The position numbers and the translations under genes are program-made. Of a DNA stretch of 64,000 nucleotides, positions 22,225 through 34,432 are shown in pieces. The notes under the pieces are model-generated. The model searched no databases. It was given only the letters and a program-made list of their open reading frames with translations, and was not told the DNA's origin. Within the stretch, counting starts at the first letter, position 1. Each line of letters begins with the position of its first letter. The stretch comes from Lentinula raphanica (taxonomy: Eukaryota; Basidiomycota; Agaricomycetes; Agaricales; Omphalotaceae), in contig JANVFP010000033.1 of assembly GCA_027919835.1 (NCBI GenBank), forward strand, positions 372,001-436,000, given 5' to 3'.

Positions 22225-23506
22225 ATGGACAGTGTCTCTCAACTCCACACACAGTTCACACTCCCAGACCTTCTCCGCTCTTTCCCATGGAACCGAAAAC
22301 TGAACCCAAACTATGAGAAAGTCAAGGCAGAATCTCAAGCATGGTTCGAGAGCTTTCATGCATTTTCACCTAAAGCTCAGGATGCTTTCAATCGCTGTGA
22401 TTTCAGTACGTAGCAAAGTCTTCTTGTGATACGATTCTGAACTGCTACTACTCATGAAGATTTGCTGGCCGCACTTGCATATCCCAATGCATCAGCCGGT
22501 ATGTTCTATTCAGATCATGTGTAGTTCTGCTACTTCATCTCACATTACAATGACATGTGCAAACCCTCAAGAGCACCTTAGAATCTGTTGCGACCTGATG
22601 AATTTGTTCTTTGCATTTGATGAATATACCGATGTTTGTGATACTCAAGAAGCCAGAAGACTTGCAGATATCGTCATGGATGTGCTCCGAAATCCAGAAT
22701 TACCTCGACCACAGGATGAATCTGTCATAGGTGAAATTACTAAACAGTGAGTAGTAATTTTAGTGTCCCCACCGGGATGGATGACTTGTTGTATTGAGGC
22801 TCCTTTGATCATGAATTCATTTCAGGTTTTGGCTGTTAGCCAAGAAAACATCCGTCGAAAGTGCACAACGTATATTCATCGAGTCCTTTGATACTTATAC
22901 AACTGCCGTCGTGGCTCAAGCAGAGGATCGAGTATCCCATCACCTTCGTGCCGATGTCGATTCGTACCTTGAGATTCGGCGTCAAACCATAGGAATGGAG
23001 CCCTCCTTTGTTCTACTTCATCTAGAAACAGAGCTACCGGAAGGGTTTCTATCTGACCCCCTCGTAAAGCACATGACCACGCTTGCAATAGACATGGTGC
23101 TTATTGCAAATGTGAGTACAACTAAAAAGGTTGGACAGTGATCAGTATGGCTCACAGAGTTCGGACACGGAACTGACAGGATATCTATTCTTACAATGTT
23201 GAACAGGCCCGTGGTGATGATGGTCATAATATGGTCACCATTGTGATGAGCCGCAGGAGTCTCAATCTCGACGAAACCCTGCTATGGATTTCCGACTATT
23301 ATGACAATCTGGTGAAATCGTTCCAGGAGACCTACGTGGCATTACGTGAACGACTTGCCAGCGACACAGCGATTTCATATCTGGAAGGTATGGCATATTG
23401 GGTTAGAGCTAATGATTGTTGGAGTTTTGAAAGTGAGCGGTATTTTGGGAAGAAAGGTGCGACGATTCAGAAGACACGGCTTGTGGAGTTGCTTCCTTGT
23501 GTCTGA
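22225..23506 (+). CDS. Sesquiterpene synthase (class I terpene cyclase)
   Basis: Exons 22225-22405, 22460-22498, 22572-22746, 22826-23111 and 23180-23506 join in frame and give 335 residues, the normal size for basidiomycete sesquiterpene synthases. The Mg-binding aspartate motif appears as FAFDEYTD; the NSE motif is [10 protein letters not shown], split across the fourth intron at AAT|GAT; the late Arg-Tyr pair is in SERYF. All three catalytic elements are intact, so cyclisation of farnesyl diphosphate is expected, in the cytosol. The N-terminus ([20 protein letters not shown]) is family-like. The product cannot be told from sequence. No P450 or other tailoring gene lies directly next to it; the nearest oxygenase is the Ppo gene 5.5 kb away. 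Confidence 0.93.
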
Positions 23507-25241
23507 TTGAATGGCACAGAGTACTGTTAGATCTTGATAGAATTCCTACTAGATTTCCTATGAATGTACCACAATACAGTGGTTAGACGTGATGCCTACC
23601 AGGAAGGGGAGATGAAAGAGAAGACTTACGAGTCTAATATGCACATAAGTATCATCAGATCTTCTACGTGAGTTGAGTGACTTGTGGTGGAATTACCCCG
23701 GAATCTAAACCAAAAAACCCGGGTTATTCTCGAAGTCAAGAGGCTGTGGGACAGTTTTTAATCAGTAACGAGTGCTTCGCATAGTTAAGCAGCTGCAGAT
23801 CAAGTTTATCTACTCCGATCCTGCCTTGAGTAAGGGTGCCGCTATCTTGCTATCTTGCTTTGGATTGGACGAGCATTGGTCGATATCTGCGAGGGCTTGT
23901 AGAGGACGAGCAAGTCAGGCATCTTCCCATATCCAGTACGGCCAGTGAGCTCAGGATAAACCTGTTTCTTCGAGATACCCCTCGCAGTATTCACAAAATA
24001 AGGAGATGAAAACCGCGGCGAAGGGACAGTCGACAGTCCGATGCCAAAACAGTCGATAATACTCCTACTACTAGAAACAGCGCTAGTCAAAAAGTATCCA
24101 GTAAGCAGGAAGAAAGGGCTTACTAGACTTGGTGATGAAAAGTTTTGATAAGGCGTTGAGCTTATCCGTGTGGTTAGTAGCAATAGATTCAATACATACT
24201 GGACAAGAGGGGTGCAGGATGGATGGTGTGAGGAGCATGAATTGCTTGATGAGCTAACGGGGCAGAGATTCGAGATAACGCAGGACTGAGCTGCTGCTAA
24301 TGGAGCGAATGCATTTTCGACTCATCTCCCAAAGGTCTGTCATCTACTTTCAAATCCTTCCCTCGTTCAACACCGCTCACGCTGCCACCCACCACTGCCC
24401 TCTCAACGTACGTTTCCTCGACGAAGCTCAACACAAGAGCACCATATCTCCAGAAGCATCTTTGGACTTTTCGTATGCCATGTGAGGTCCGGTTGACTTG
24501 TCTGGTATCTCTAGTGAGCATCGGAGATGGAGTTTGGATTGTCGTTGGAGAAAGAAGAGAAGCAGTGGAGATGGAGGTGGAGAACCTTCTCGAGCGCAAC
24601 GTTGAGATAATATCATATATGAAAGAGATGCCTCGAATTCGTATGTACATGTTTGGTCCTCGACCGTTTTTGGTCACTGTTATTGTTCTTTTGTTTTTTC
24701 AGTTTCACCTGTACATGTGTGTTCATGGTTCACCTCGGGAATCTGTAGTCGCTACAGCTTGCCCCAACATCCACCCACCTGTTCTAGCCTGTCCTCTTCT
24801 TTCTTCAACACATCACTCCGCCGAAGCGAAGCGTAGGCACTAACTTGTTTTACTGTCGGCAGATCCTTCGAGTTTGGAAAGGAATACCACCGGGCCCGGG
24901 TCCGGGGAATTATCAGCGGCTTAGCGCTGAGCTTAGCTCAGCCTCTCGACTCGATTCCTCTCAATGCTCATGATCACTGTCATCATCTTCTCTCCCGTTC
25001 AGTCGACTCAATTCAAGCCTAAACTTGTTACAGCCTCGATAGCTCGCCCGACGCCACCGTTGTTTGCGGACAGTGTTATGTATGTGATGAGCGCTATGTT
25101 TCAACGCATCGTATACAAAATTGGCATGACCTTCTTGTAACATTCGTCTTCCCTCTTTCTTCCAAATCCCAGCAGGATCATAGCTGGCCTACCCCTTCAT
25201 TTCACCACCTTCTTCTCGGCTGGACCGAATCCGCATATAAC
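23507..25241. other. Gene-poor 1.7-kb stretch with a weak minus-strand candidate
   Basis: No confident gene. On the minus strand near 24240-23995 a short spliced frame can be drawn: an ATG at about 24240, then a GTATGT donor, a CTACTAAC branch-like word and an AAG acceptor, leading to a small hydrophobic peptide of about 55 residues. It is unsupported by homology. An inverted-looking AGCGCTGAGCT element lies near 24925. Otherwise nothing recognised. Confidence 0.3.
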
Positions 25242-27187
25242 ATGCTCTTCACAGCGACAGCACTCGCGTATACGACTATACACATTTTCCTCTGGACAGG
25301 ACTATGTGTAAATGGAGCCCCTCTGCCTTTTCGACCGCGACCATCATCGACAAACCCAGTTTCAGCCAGAGATGACACGAACTCGACCTCCGCCAACGGT
25401 ACCACGTCCCTAACGCCCACTCTTCGAGATGACGTGCAGAGTATCCTAAACCAGATCGGCCCCGACGCAGAGTCGCGATTCGTGAATCTGAACACCCCCA
25501 CGGCTTTTGGCGCGAACGATCCCGTACAGTCGAACCACGACCTCAGCCAGCTTGTCGACCGCGCGTTTCTTCCTGGACAAGTGAAATCAGGGAATAACGG
25601 CTGGGTGGACACCTACGTTCAGTGTTTGATCGACGTGGCGAATACTCTGCCTAGCTTGGATAACCAGACTTCGTTGATCAATGCGTACTTTGACGCGATG
25701 AGAGCACTGGCGCCTGCGCAAGCCAGACTGGTGGAGGCGTACAAAGTATCGAAGAACGAGACGACGACGAATAATATTGGGGTTGAGCTCCCGGGACGGC
25801 TTGTTGATGCTTTGACGATGCAGACTGTTGATGAATGGGCGGCCGAGGTGCTCAATGGGAGTGGTTCTGAAGATCAGAGTGGAACGAGCTTCGATTCGAA
25901 GGATTATAAGGACTATCTCAACCTGAACGCGTCTTATACAGAATACTCATCGAAGTTCAACAAGTTGGAAACGGCAAATAAGGTAGCTAGGTTTATTTGT
26001 TCTCCTACTGGTCAAACTGACCCAATTTCTGCTTCTCTTAGATAGCGTCAGAGGGTTGGCTTCTCAGGGAAATGATCAATAAATCGCCTGCTATCTTCAA
26101 TCTGTCTATGATCACAGCTGGAGACCCTTCCTCTTCTTCCGCTCAATATTCCGCCGCTTGGTCAGCCACTATCATCAACAGCGCGTCTGTCGTTGTATCC
26201 GGCATTGGTGACAACTTGGATAATGGGTTCCGTGATGGGACGACGAATAGCACCACCTATGCTACGAGTATCAATAACGAGGCTCCGGCGTCTACGAGTG
26301 TAGGGTTTAGTCCAACCTCCAGCTCTGATTCGATTTCGATTTCGATTTCACCAACTCAAAGTTCTGACTCGAGCTCTGGGACGATGATCACACAATCGAC
26401 TACCTCAACTTCCACAGCGTCTCCCTCCGCGACACTGACCACTGGTCCCGCTCGAAGGTCGAGGCTCAGGCGAGCGAAAATCTCACCAAAGTCCCCTATC
26501 CAACGTCGAGCATTGGCGGCTTCGAACGCGCTGTTGATAGCTGCTGGTGCAGGTAGTTCGAGCGGAACTCGAACTACACCTACTCACGCCGATTCCAACC
26601 CTCTTTCGCTTCCCGGTATGAAACAAGCAGCGTCTGCTGCAAGTTTCGTGGAAGAACCTGCCAATGCGGAGGAGAACGTCACCTTTGTACCACTCTCGTC
26701 CACGTCCACTCAGACCTCCTTCTCCACCTCAGCCACTTCAGTGACAGGTGTACCCGACTCCACGAATACGAACACCTCCGACCCTCTTTCCAATGTCCCA
26801 GACGTCCCTCTCCAGACCACGGCCTCCCTATTCGCGATGAGCTTGCAGGAAGGAGCGTGGGCGAACAACCGCGCAGCCTTCCTCCCGTTCATCTCTCAAC
26901 ATCATCCCGATATTTATCAAAAGTATTTCGGCAACGGAACGACTGGTGACGGGATACTAGGGAGGCGTTGGACACATGTACTCCTTCTCGTCACTGTCAA
27001 GGCGAACTCTACGGAGATTGAGACGAGCGAGGTGGTGGGTATGGTGTATGGGGTTATTCCTGGGTTGACTGCGGTGCAAGGTTCTTCTGCAGATGGAGAC
27101 TCGGTATCAGACTCTGGGAGTTCGGATGAGGGAAGTGATGATGATGATGATTCAAGTACGAGTGCAACGTCCAGCTTGGATAGCTGA
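25242..27187 (+). CDS. Secreted Ser/Thr-rich protein, unknown function
   Basis: The ATG at 25242 starts a signal peptide (MLFTATALAYTTIHIFLWTG, cleavage near VNG-APL). Exon 1 runs to about 25982; exon 2 starts near 26042 and reads to a stop at 27185-27187. The first half looks folded and helical, with several N-glycosylation sequons (NGSGS, NASYT, NQTSL). The second half is Ser/Thr-rich, then has a conserved-looking block (LQEGAWANNRAAFLPFI, THVLLLVTVKANSTEIETSE) and an acidic Asp/Ser tail. An alternative splice (39-bp intron 27156-27194, then 27315-27378) would extend it with a further acidic tail to about 27386. Part of the 3' end is repeated downstream as a broken copy. No family is recognised. 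Confidence 0.7.
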
Positions 27188-27569
27188 GGCTTAGATCCAG
27201 CCTCCATCGGCCAAGGAACGTCGGAGCAAGACTCGGATTCGGAAGACGATCAATCCGGCGAAGACAACGACGGTTCTTCGGATGCTGACGACAATTCTGG
27301 ACAATCTCGATTTCGTGAGTAAAGCAGTGAACATGATTCGTCGGTGTTTTGACCGTATTAGTCTCACGTTGTTTTTAGGAACTTAGACGCTGATGTATAT
27401 CTGATTCAATTTCTCTCGTTTTCGACGTCTTTGACGTTTTCGACTGCTCTCTTGTCCCACAATTGCCAGAAACTGTCAGATGCATATGTGGCTGAGCGAA
27501 ATTCTGAATTTCTGTCGTACGAATCCAGTCATGAAGTGTCCACCTGTAATTCAAGACGCGGCGTTACCA

Positions 27570-28335
27570 GGCGTTACCCAGTATGAAACAAGCAGCGTCC
27601 GCTGTAAATTTCATGGCAGAACCTGATGCGGAGAACTTCACCTTCGTATCACTCTCATCCACGTCCACTCAGACCTCCTTCTCAAGCTCAGCCACCTCAG
27701 CCACCTCATCAACCGGCATGATACCACTGCCAAACCTCACTCACACTCCAACCGACCAGGCTCTTCTGGTGTCCCAGACGTCCCTCCCCGACCCACCACT
27801 GCCTCCCTACTCGCCCTACGCCCCCAAGAAGGCGCATACGCTAACAACCGTGCAGACTTCTTACCTTTTATCTCCCAACACCATCATGATATCTCGTCAT
27901 GGTTAAGGCGGACTCGAAGGAGATTGAGACGAGCGAGGTGGTGGGGATGGTGTATGGGGTGAATCCTGGGTTGACTGTGAGTACGCCGCGAGGGTTACTT
28001 CGGATAAGGGAAGTGAATCAAGTGATGACAATTCGAGTACAACCCGAGTACAACGTCCAGCTTGGATGCGTAGCTCCATCGGTCAAGGAATATCGGAGCA
28101 AGTCTCGGATTTGGAAGACGATCAATCCGGGCGAAGATAACGACGGTTCTGATGCTGACGAGTGACCCTGAGAGAGAAGACGTCCAAGTCCCAAGTTCCA
28201 AAAGTTTCCAAAGGAGGATAGCTCAGAGTTGGCTGCTGAGGACAAATCCCGATCTCGTGAGTAAAGCAACGAACATGATTCGTCGGTACATTGACTGTAT
28301 TAGTCTCACGTTGTTTTTAGGAACTTAGACGCTGA
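27570..28335 (+). pseudogene. Broken partial duplicate of the 3' end of the 25242 gene
   Basis: The segment from 27582 (MKQAASAVNFMAEP) matches the parent from 26618 (MKQAASAASFVEEP). It then follows the parent's order: the STSTQTSFS block, the QEGA-ANNRA-FLPFISQHH block in another frame, the KEIETSEVVGMVYGVNPGLT block, the acidic tail, and the sequence around GTGAGTAAAGC...TTTTTAGGAACTTAGACGC. A deletion removes the segment equal to about 26910-26990 of the parent and shifts the frame. No signal peptide or first exon is present, so it is read as a non-functional tandem remnant. Confidence 0.75.
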
Positions 28336-28340
28336 TATAT

Positions 28341-28981
28341 ATCTCTTGTTCTCGACGTTTTCGACTGCTCTCTTGCTCCCACAATTGCCAGGAAACGTCA
28401 GATGCATATGTATCTGCGCGATAATCCCTGATAATCCTTCCGTACGAATCCACTCGTGGAACGCCTTTTTGCGCATTTGGTGGAAATTACCTCATATCGG
28501 TTCTGACAGACAAAATGAAGCTCCTTCAAGCCACCATCCTCGTCTATATCCTAACTGTCTTCTTGGAAAGAACTTCAACCGAATTGCTTCCAAGTTCTAT
28601 ATCCTGTCGTATATGTATCTGACAGACATTCATGAGTCTGCATTATGAGTGTCAAAGTTTTTCGGTCTATACATCTGTATACATCTGGGTCAGAAGGCCC
28701 AGGGGGGTCCCGAGGTCCAAACGCCGTCTCGCCGTTCACGAGTCACCCAGAAGCAGCTTTGCGCCCGCAGAATTCTTTTCCAATTATCCGCTGTCGTCGA
28801 AACATGAAGGGTGGATTGTAATTTGTGATAGTATTTGGAACTTGGAAGCCTCCCGAATCATTCTGACCGCCTCCGTTGTTCAATTGTTTATTTCCTTTGG
28901 TCAAGAGTACTTAAGAAACGCGAGAGATAACGTTCTTCTTCAGAATCACTCCCCTTTGCCCAGGTTTGCCCAATAATTACC
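28341..28981. promoter_or_regulatory. Upstream region of the Ppo gene
   Basis: 641 bp after the duplicated block and before the oxygenase start. A TACTTAAGAAACGCG stretch near 28910 may serve as an initiator-type promoter. A short plus-strand frame near 28632-28976 has no recognisable content. Confidence 0.4.
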
Positions 28982-31900
28982 ATGGCAGACAAGATCACAC
29001 CCATCCAGGTATTCGAGCTCGGAGCAGACGACGTCTACCTCAAGTCGAGGGCCCCTCCTACCGCTCCCGACGGTCTCTACGACTGGCAAATCACCGCTAA
29101 TGCGAACCAGTCCCCACACGCACATTCTGGTCTTACGAATCTCATGCAACAGGTGACTCGGATATTTTACTGGCAAACCTGACATCCAGTGTTGCTGACT
29201 GTTCTTTTGAAGATTCAGAATGTGAAGTCGAAGAGTACTAGTCCACCTGACATTAAAATGGCGGTATGTATTCATTGAAGATAGGGATCCGAAGCAACCT
29301 CTCTTATCGTCGCAATGATCAATCACACAGGATGCTCTCATCGACCAAGTGATCAATCCCAACGCAGTCGATGACCGTAAAGGAGGGGTGAGATCAGGAT
29401 TTTGGTCATTTTGCCACCGTCTCGTCCTCGCTGACATTTGTGATTTGTAGATTGCTGATGGGCTGAATGTTTTGTCCGCATTGCCTGAGGGTTCAGAAGC
29501 ATCTGTCAAGATTGGCAATGCCGCGATTGCCATGTTGTACAATACGGTCCCTCATGTGAGTTACATATGCGGGTTTCGAAATTTGGCTATAGTGGTGTTG
29601 ACTCATGACAACTATGTAGCCACCGGCCGCGCTTATGGGCGAAGTCCATTCTTTTCGCCATGCTGACGGTGGGGGAAATAATTTGCAGGACCCAAACATG
29701 GGCCGGGCTGGTACACCTTACGCAAGGAGTGTTCAATCGAAGTGGTGTTCGTCTTCGTTCTCGTTGCCCGAGCCAGATTTGGTTTTTGAGACGTTACTGA
29801 AGAGACGTGATGTAAGTCCTATCGTACATCTGCATAGCGACGATGACTGACACTGGTATTCAGATAATGGACCATCCCGGAGGAAATTCTAGCTTGACGT
29901 TCGCTTTCGCGTCTCTCGTCACCCATAGTTTGTTTCGCACGGATTACAAGGACATGAATATCAATAACACTAGCTCCTACCTGGATTTGAGCATTCTATA
30001 TGGAATCAGTGTGTTTCTCTGTTCTGGCTTGTCAGTTTCAAAGATGGTATATCTCACCTGTCCAACTTAGATCAAGAAACTCAGGATCAAGTTCGCGACA
30101 AGGCAGCTGGTCGTGGACTGCTATATCCGGATACCTTCTCTGAGGAACGTCTCTTGTTCCTACCTCCGGCTGCCAGTGCACTACTGGTCGTGCTCTCACG
30201 CAATCACAACGTATGTTTGACTGTTACTGGGATATAGGCAGGAGACTGACAGATATTTGGCTAGTACATCGCAGAAACGTTGTTGAAGATCAATGAACGC
30301 GGAACATGGTCGGATCCCCCTCCAACTGATGAGAAGGCTCGAGCACGCCAAGACGAGGATATCTTCCAGACTGCCAGGCTTATCAAGTGAGATTTCGTCG
30401 CCTCGTGTTCTATCTATCTGGCTTCTCACAAACCCCTGACTGCAATGTAGTGGTGGTCACTTCATGAGTCTTATCATGGGTGATTACGTTCCAGGATTCC
30501 TTGGTCTTTCTGAAGGGAACAGCTGGAATATGAATGCATTCGATGTTAGTAGGATTGGCTGAGCATCCTTTCTATGATTCTGACCATTCTGGTGTCTAGC
30601 CCATCACAAATCTCAATGGCACCGAAGTCACCCGTGGACGAGGCAATCATTGCAGTGTCGAGTTCAATGTCTTGTATCGAGTGCGTAATCTCCGATTCGA
30701 CAAGGTTCAGTGATCAAAACTGGACATCTTTCTTCTAGTGGCACGCGACCACATCTGCAGTAGACGAACAATGGACAGACAATCTCTTCAAGACGATATT
30801 CGACAAGCCTCTTGATCAACTGACCCCGACTGACTTTGGAGGCGCATTCTTCAAACTCCTCTCTCAAATCGATCCCGATCCAAGCAAACGTACCTTCGGC
30901 GGGTACGTGTCTCGATCTGTAAATGAAGATTGACTACTAACGAGTCGCGATGAAACTATCAGTCTTGAACGTGGACCGGATGGACGCTTTTCGGACGATA
31001 AACTTGCAGAGATTCTTCTGGACGCGACCGAACATCCTGCGGGCGCATACCGCGCCCGTGGTACACCTGCTGCACTCAAGGTGATCGAAGTCTTGGGAAT
31101 ACAACAAGCACGTCAGTGGGGTGTTTGCACCATGAACGAGTTTAGACAATATCTCGGTCTGAAAAGTAAGGCTTGCGAGATTGTTCTGGACCTGATTATC
31201 TGATGTATCCCACAGCCTTTGACTCTTTCGAGGAATGGAATCCTCAACCAGAGATCGCTGTCCGTGAATCATCAAATTCTAACGTTGTCTCCCCCTGACC
31301 ACGTTTTACACTAGACTGCTGCTCGTCGCTTGTACAAACACATAGACAATCTTGAACTCTACGTGCGTTACTGGCTCCTATTGGGAGCTCTCCTTCTAAA
31401 GTGACTTCTTATACTACTAGACCGGTTTACAATGCGAAGCTACTATGCCACTCACAGAAGGTTTGCGGTTCGCGTGTGGATACACGGTATGTTCGATGTT
31501 TAGAAGTGATTATTGCATATCTCACCCGAACTCAGATGACGAGAGCTATTCTGGGAGATGCAATTGCTCTGGTTCGTGGCGACAGATTCTATACAACGGA
31601 ATTTACTCGTGGGTGATCCTCTCAATTGACGACGCTAGTCACTTATCCTCTGACGTAGCCGCAAATCTGACTACTTGGGGATATCAAGACACTATGAGAG
31701 ATCCTAACAATGGTGGTCTTGGCGGAAACCGTAGGTCTCTAGAGCGATTTCCGGGGAGCACAACTGACGAACTACCGAAAATTCAGTACCCAAGCTTTTG
31801 ACTCGACACCTTCCACGCCATTATCCTTTCGTGCGTGCTCTCATCTCCGTGGCGCAACATTGGCTAGACTAACGTGTGCTCTCCAGAACTCAGTTTATGC

Positions 31901-33778
31901 CTGTTATCCATTCTTCACTCCGCAGAAGATGAAAGATAGCCTGACTCGACAGAAAATCGCAGATCGCTACACATTCACCAGACCTGTTGCCGCTAGGATC
32001 CCGAAAGTCTTGAATACTTTCACTGGAATCAAGACTGTCTTCAATGATCCTGCTCGATTCCATACAGCATATGAAATGTCCGGTCTCGGTAATGGTTATG
32101 GGTTCATGCTTGCGTTCGACGCCGATGTGAAAAAGTGAGTCTTCGACCATCTCTAATTGTCGCCTTCGTTCTTTTTAAGTTTTCATATAGACATGATGCA
32201 GACAAAGCTTTGGCTCTCCATGCACTTTTCCCAACGCAGGACTCGCTCGATTCGTATCGGAGATGGTACAGAGAGAATGCAATTCAACGAATCAAGGAGA
32301 GATCTTGGGTATATGACGGTGTACCGGGTAACTACATCGACATTGTGAACGATGTCATCAACGTTACTTCCGTCCATTGGGCTGCTGATCGCTTGGTAGA
32401 TGCAACGTCACTCACTTTGAGAGTTATTGTACTAAGATAACTCATTGTTTCCAGTGCGGCATCGACGTAAAGACGAAGGACAACCCCTCTGGCATATATA
32501 CGGAGCAAGAGATCTACGATATGTTCGCTTTACTTGTGAGTCCATTGCACTCGTTGTGGTAATGTTGTGAATTCATCGCTCTTTTGCAGTTCACGTGGGT
32601 ATCCATCTTCCAGAAGTTGTAATTTTATTGATCCACAATGTCCGGTTAGACTCACCTTCTTGAGCTTTGGCGACAATGAACATCTCTTTTCCCTCAACAT
32701 GGCTGCGTTCCAGGCAGGTGGAGTAATTCAAGCTCTGGTCGCAAAAGCTATCCTTGAGGTTGCTCCTAGTAGTGCCCCAGTTCGTTATCCCAATGTCGAA
32801 AACCAATGGCGTACTAAAACATTTTATGAACATTCCAGAATGCCCTCATCAGTGTAGCTTCTCGCGTTAAAAACTACCTCTGGCCCGCAACCGCAAAACC
32901 GTACTATCCATTCTTGAGCAAGCTTTCTGATACAGGACGACCAGTGAATGAGCTGGTGGCCAATGTCGTCAGTCTCGCTGTCGGTTCCTCCGTCAACTAT
33001 GCCCAAGGTAATTCACAACCTCGACTGGTGATTGTTCACTAGACTGACTCGTTACCTAGCTGCTGTCAATGTTATTGATTTCTACTTTGACGATGAACGT
33101 GCACCCGAACGAGCCAAAATAATCGATCTAGCAAAAGCCAATGACGACAACAGCACTGAGCTCCTGCGTGGATATGTCCGTGAAGCAATGAGTCAGTTTG
33201 TCCATTCTCCTATAGACCCGCTTCACTAACAGTCGCTCAAGGGCTCAACCCGCAATACACCGGTCTCTACAGAGATGCTGTTGTAGATGCGACCATTCCT
33301 CAGGGGCCTGGCTTGGAACCTCTCAACATAAAAGCGGGCGATCGCATATGGGCCAGCTTCAAGAATGCTCATCGCAATGTACGTTCTATGTAGTCATGCG
33401 TTTTTCATGGGCTCATCGATGTATTTCAGCCCGCCGAGTTTCCCGATCCATTGAGAGTGGATCCTACTCGCCCGAAATCTGCCTACAACCTGAATGGGAC
33501 CGGATTCCACCAATGCCCAGGAGTAACGTATGCTGAACAGACCATTGCCGAGATCGTGAAGGTTGTTTTCAGTCTGAAGAACGTTCGTCGTGCTCCCGGA
33601 AACGCTGGAAAACTGGGTGGATTCACGATTGTGAAGGATGAGACGGAGACCAATATGTATGTCAAGCCCAATGGGATACTTACGACTTGGCCCGGCTCAA
33701 TGTACCTGGTGGTAAGTTTCACTTTTCTGTTTCAATGAAGAGAGATTAATTGTGGGGTCCTTCTAGTACGACGCGTAA
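28982..33778 (+). CDS. ppo: Psi-producing oxygenase: fatty-acid heme dioxygenase fused to cytochrome P450
   Basis: Bifunctional Ppo/linoleate diol synthase-type enzyme making oxylipins that regulate fungal development. About two dozen small exons code for roughly 1,070 residues. The N-terminal half is an animal-type heme peroxidase/cyclooxygenase domain: the distal His is in SLVTHSLFRTD, and the radical Tyr and proximal His are in LYRWHATTS. The linker shows MTRAILGDAIALVRGDRFYT, a family signature. The C-terminal half is a P450 domain with ANVVSLAVGSS in the I-helix region and the heme Cys in GFHQCPG (codon 33514-33516). The Asn of the isomerase A-N-x-x-Q motif is present, but the Gln position reads Ser (33971-minus-1000: 32971-32973). 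The stop TAA is at 33776-33778. All exons that were read keep frame; no break was seen. Confidence 0.9.
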
Positions 33779-34432
33779 TCCACCAAGAATTTGTCGCTCA
33801 CTGCCTCCATGAAGCATACGAATCACGAACACTTGCTACCTAAATATGTTACAACCCCAAAAATCTGTGATCCTAGCTAGTAGTGATTAGAATACAAAAT
33901 TCTCAAGCCTTTTGCGTTAAACATCAAGCTCTCCCCTCCATTGTGTAGTCTGAGGTGAACATGTTGGCGCAACCTTTCAGTGTGACGTGCCACTTCTCAT
34001 TTGATGGTCCTGGGTTGTTCTTCCCTCTATGACAATGTTGAAATCTTAGCAAAAACCCGTTCTCGAGACGTCCAGGTTGATCGCTTTTTGAGCAGATCAG
34101 CAGCCAGCTAGATAGGATGCCAATCTCAGTCACAGAATGAAATTCATTTGAGGTTTTCATCCTGGTGACTGCGACGTTCGACTTCTCATGTAACATCAGA
34201 GCAGCATAGAAAGCTCAGGAAAGTTAAACAATAGCCTTGGAAAGAACTCTGAGTGTGGCAGATATGAAATAGGCGACTGCTTGGACAGTGGCCCATGAGC
34301 CAAATGTGGAAATTCGAGTCAACCATTTGTCTCTGACAATGATTTGGCTTCTCCTTTGTTCAAGTTCTAGAGAGCTATATAACGCGACGCTGTCTCCCTT
34401 CTCTTTTCAACCTTTCATCTCTCCTCATCGCC
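33779..34432. other. Spacer between Ppo and FunK1 genes
   Basis: 654 bp. The left part is AT-rich 3' sequence. A minus-strand frame of about 90 codons (33924-34196) shows no motif or splice partners. The right end holds the FunK1 promoter. Confidence 0.45.
34376..34382 (+). promoter_or_regulatory. TATA box of the FunK1 gene
   Basis: TATATAA stands about 50 bp upstream of the ATG at 34433, followed by a CT-rich stretch (CTGTCTCCCTTCTC) and the leader. Position and sequence fit a TATA box, with a short 5' leader. Confidence 0.6.

Noticed and set aside
23995..24240. Possible spliced tiny gene with a TACTAAC branch-like word, considered as a pheromone-type precursor.
   Set aside because: The predicted peptide lacks a CaaX end and has no family support; only mentioned in the spacer entry.
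20547..25241. Possible transposon around the terpene synthase gene.
   Set aside because: No terminal repeats, transposase or reverse-transcriptase translation was seen in the flanking spacers.
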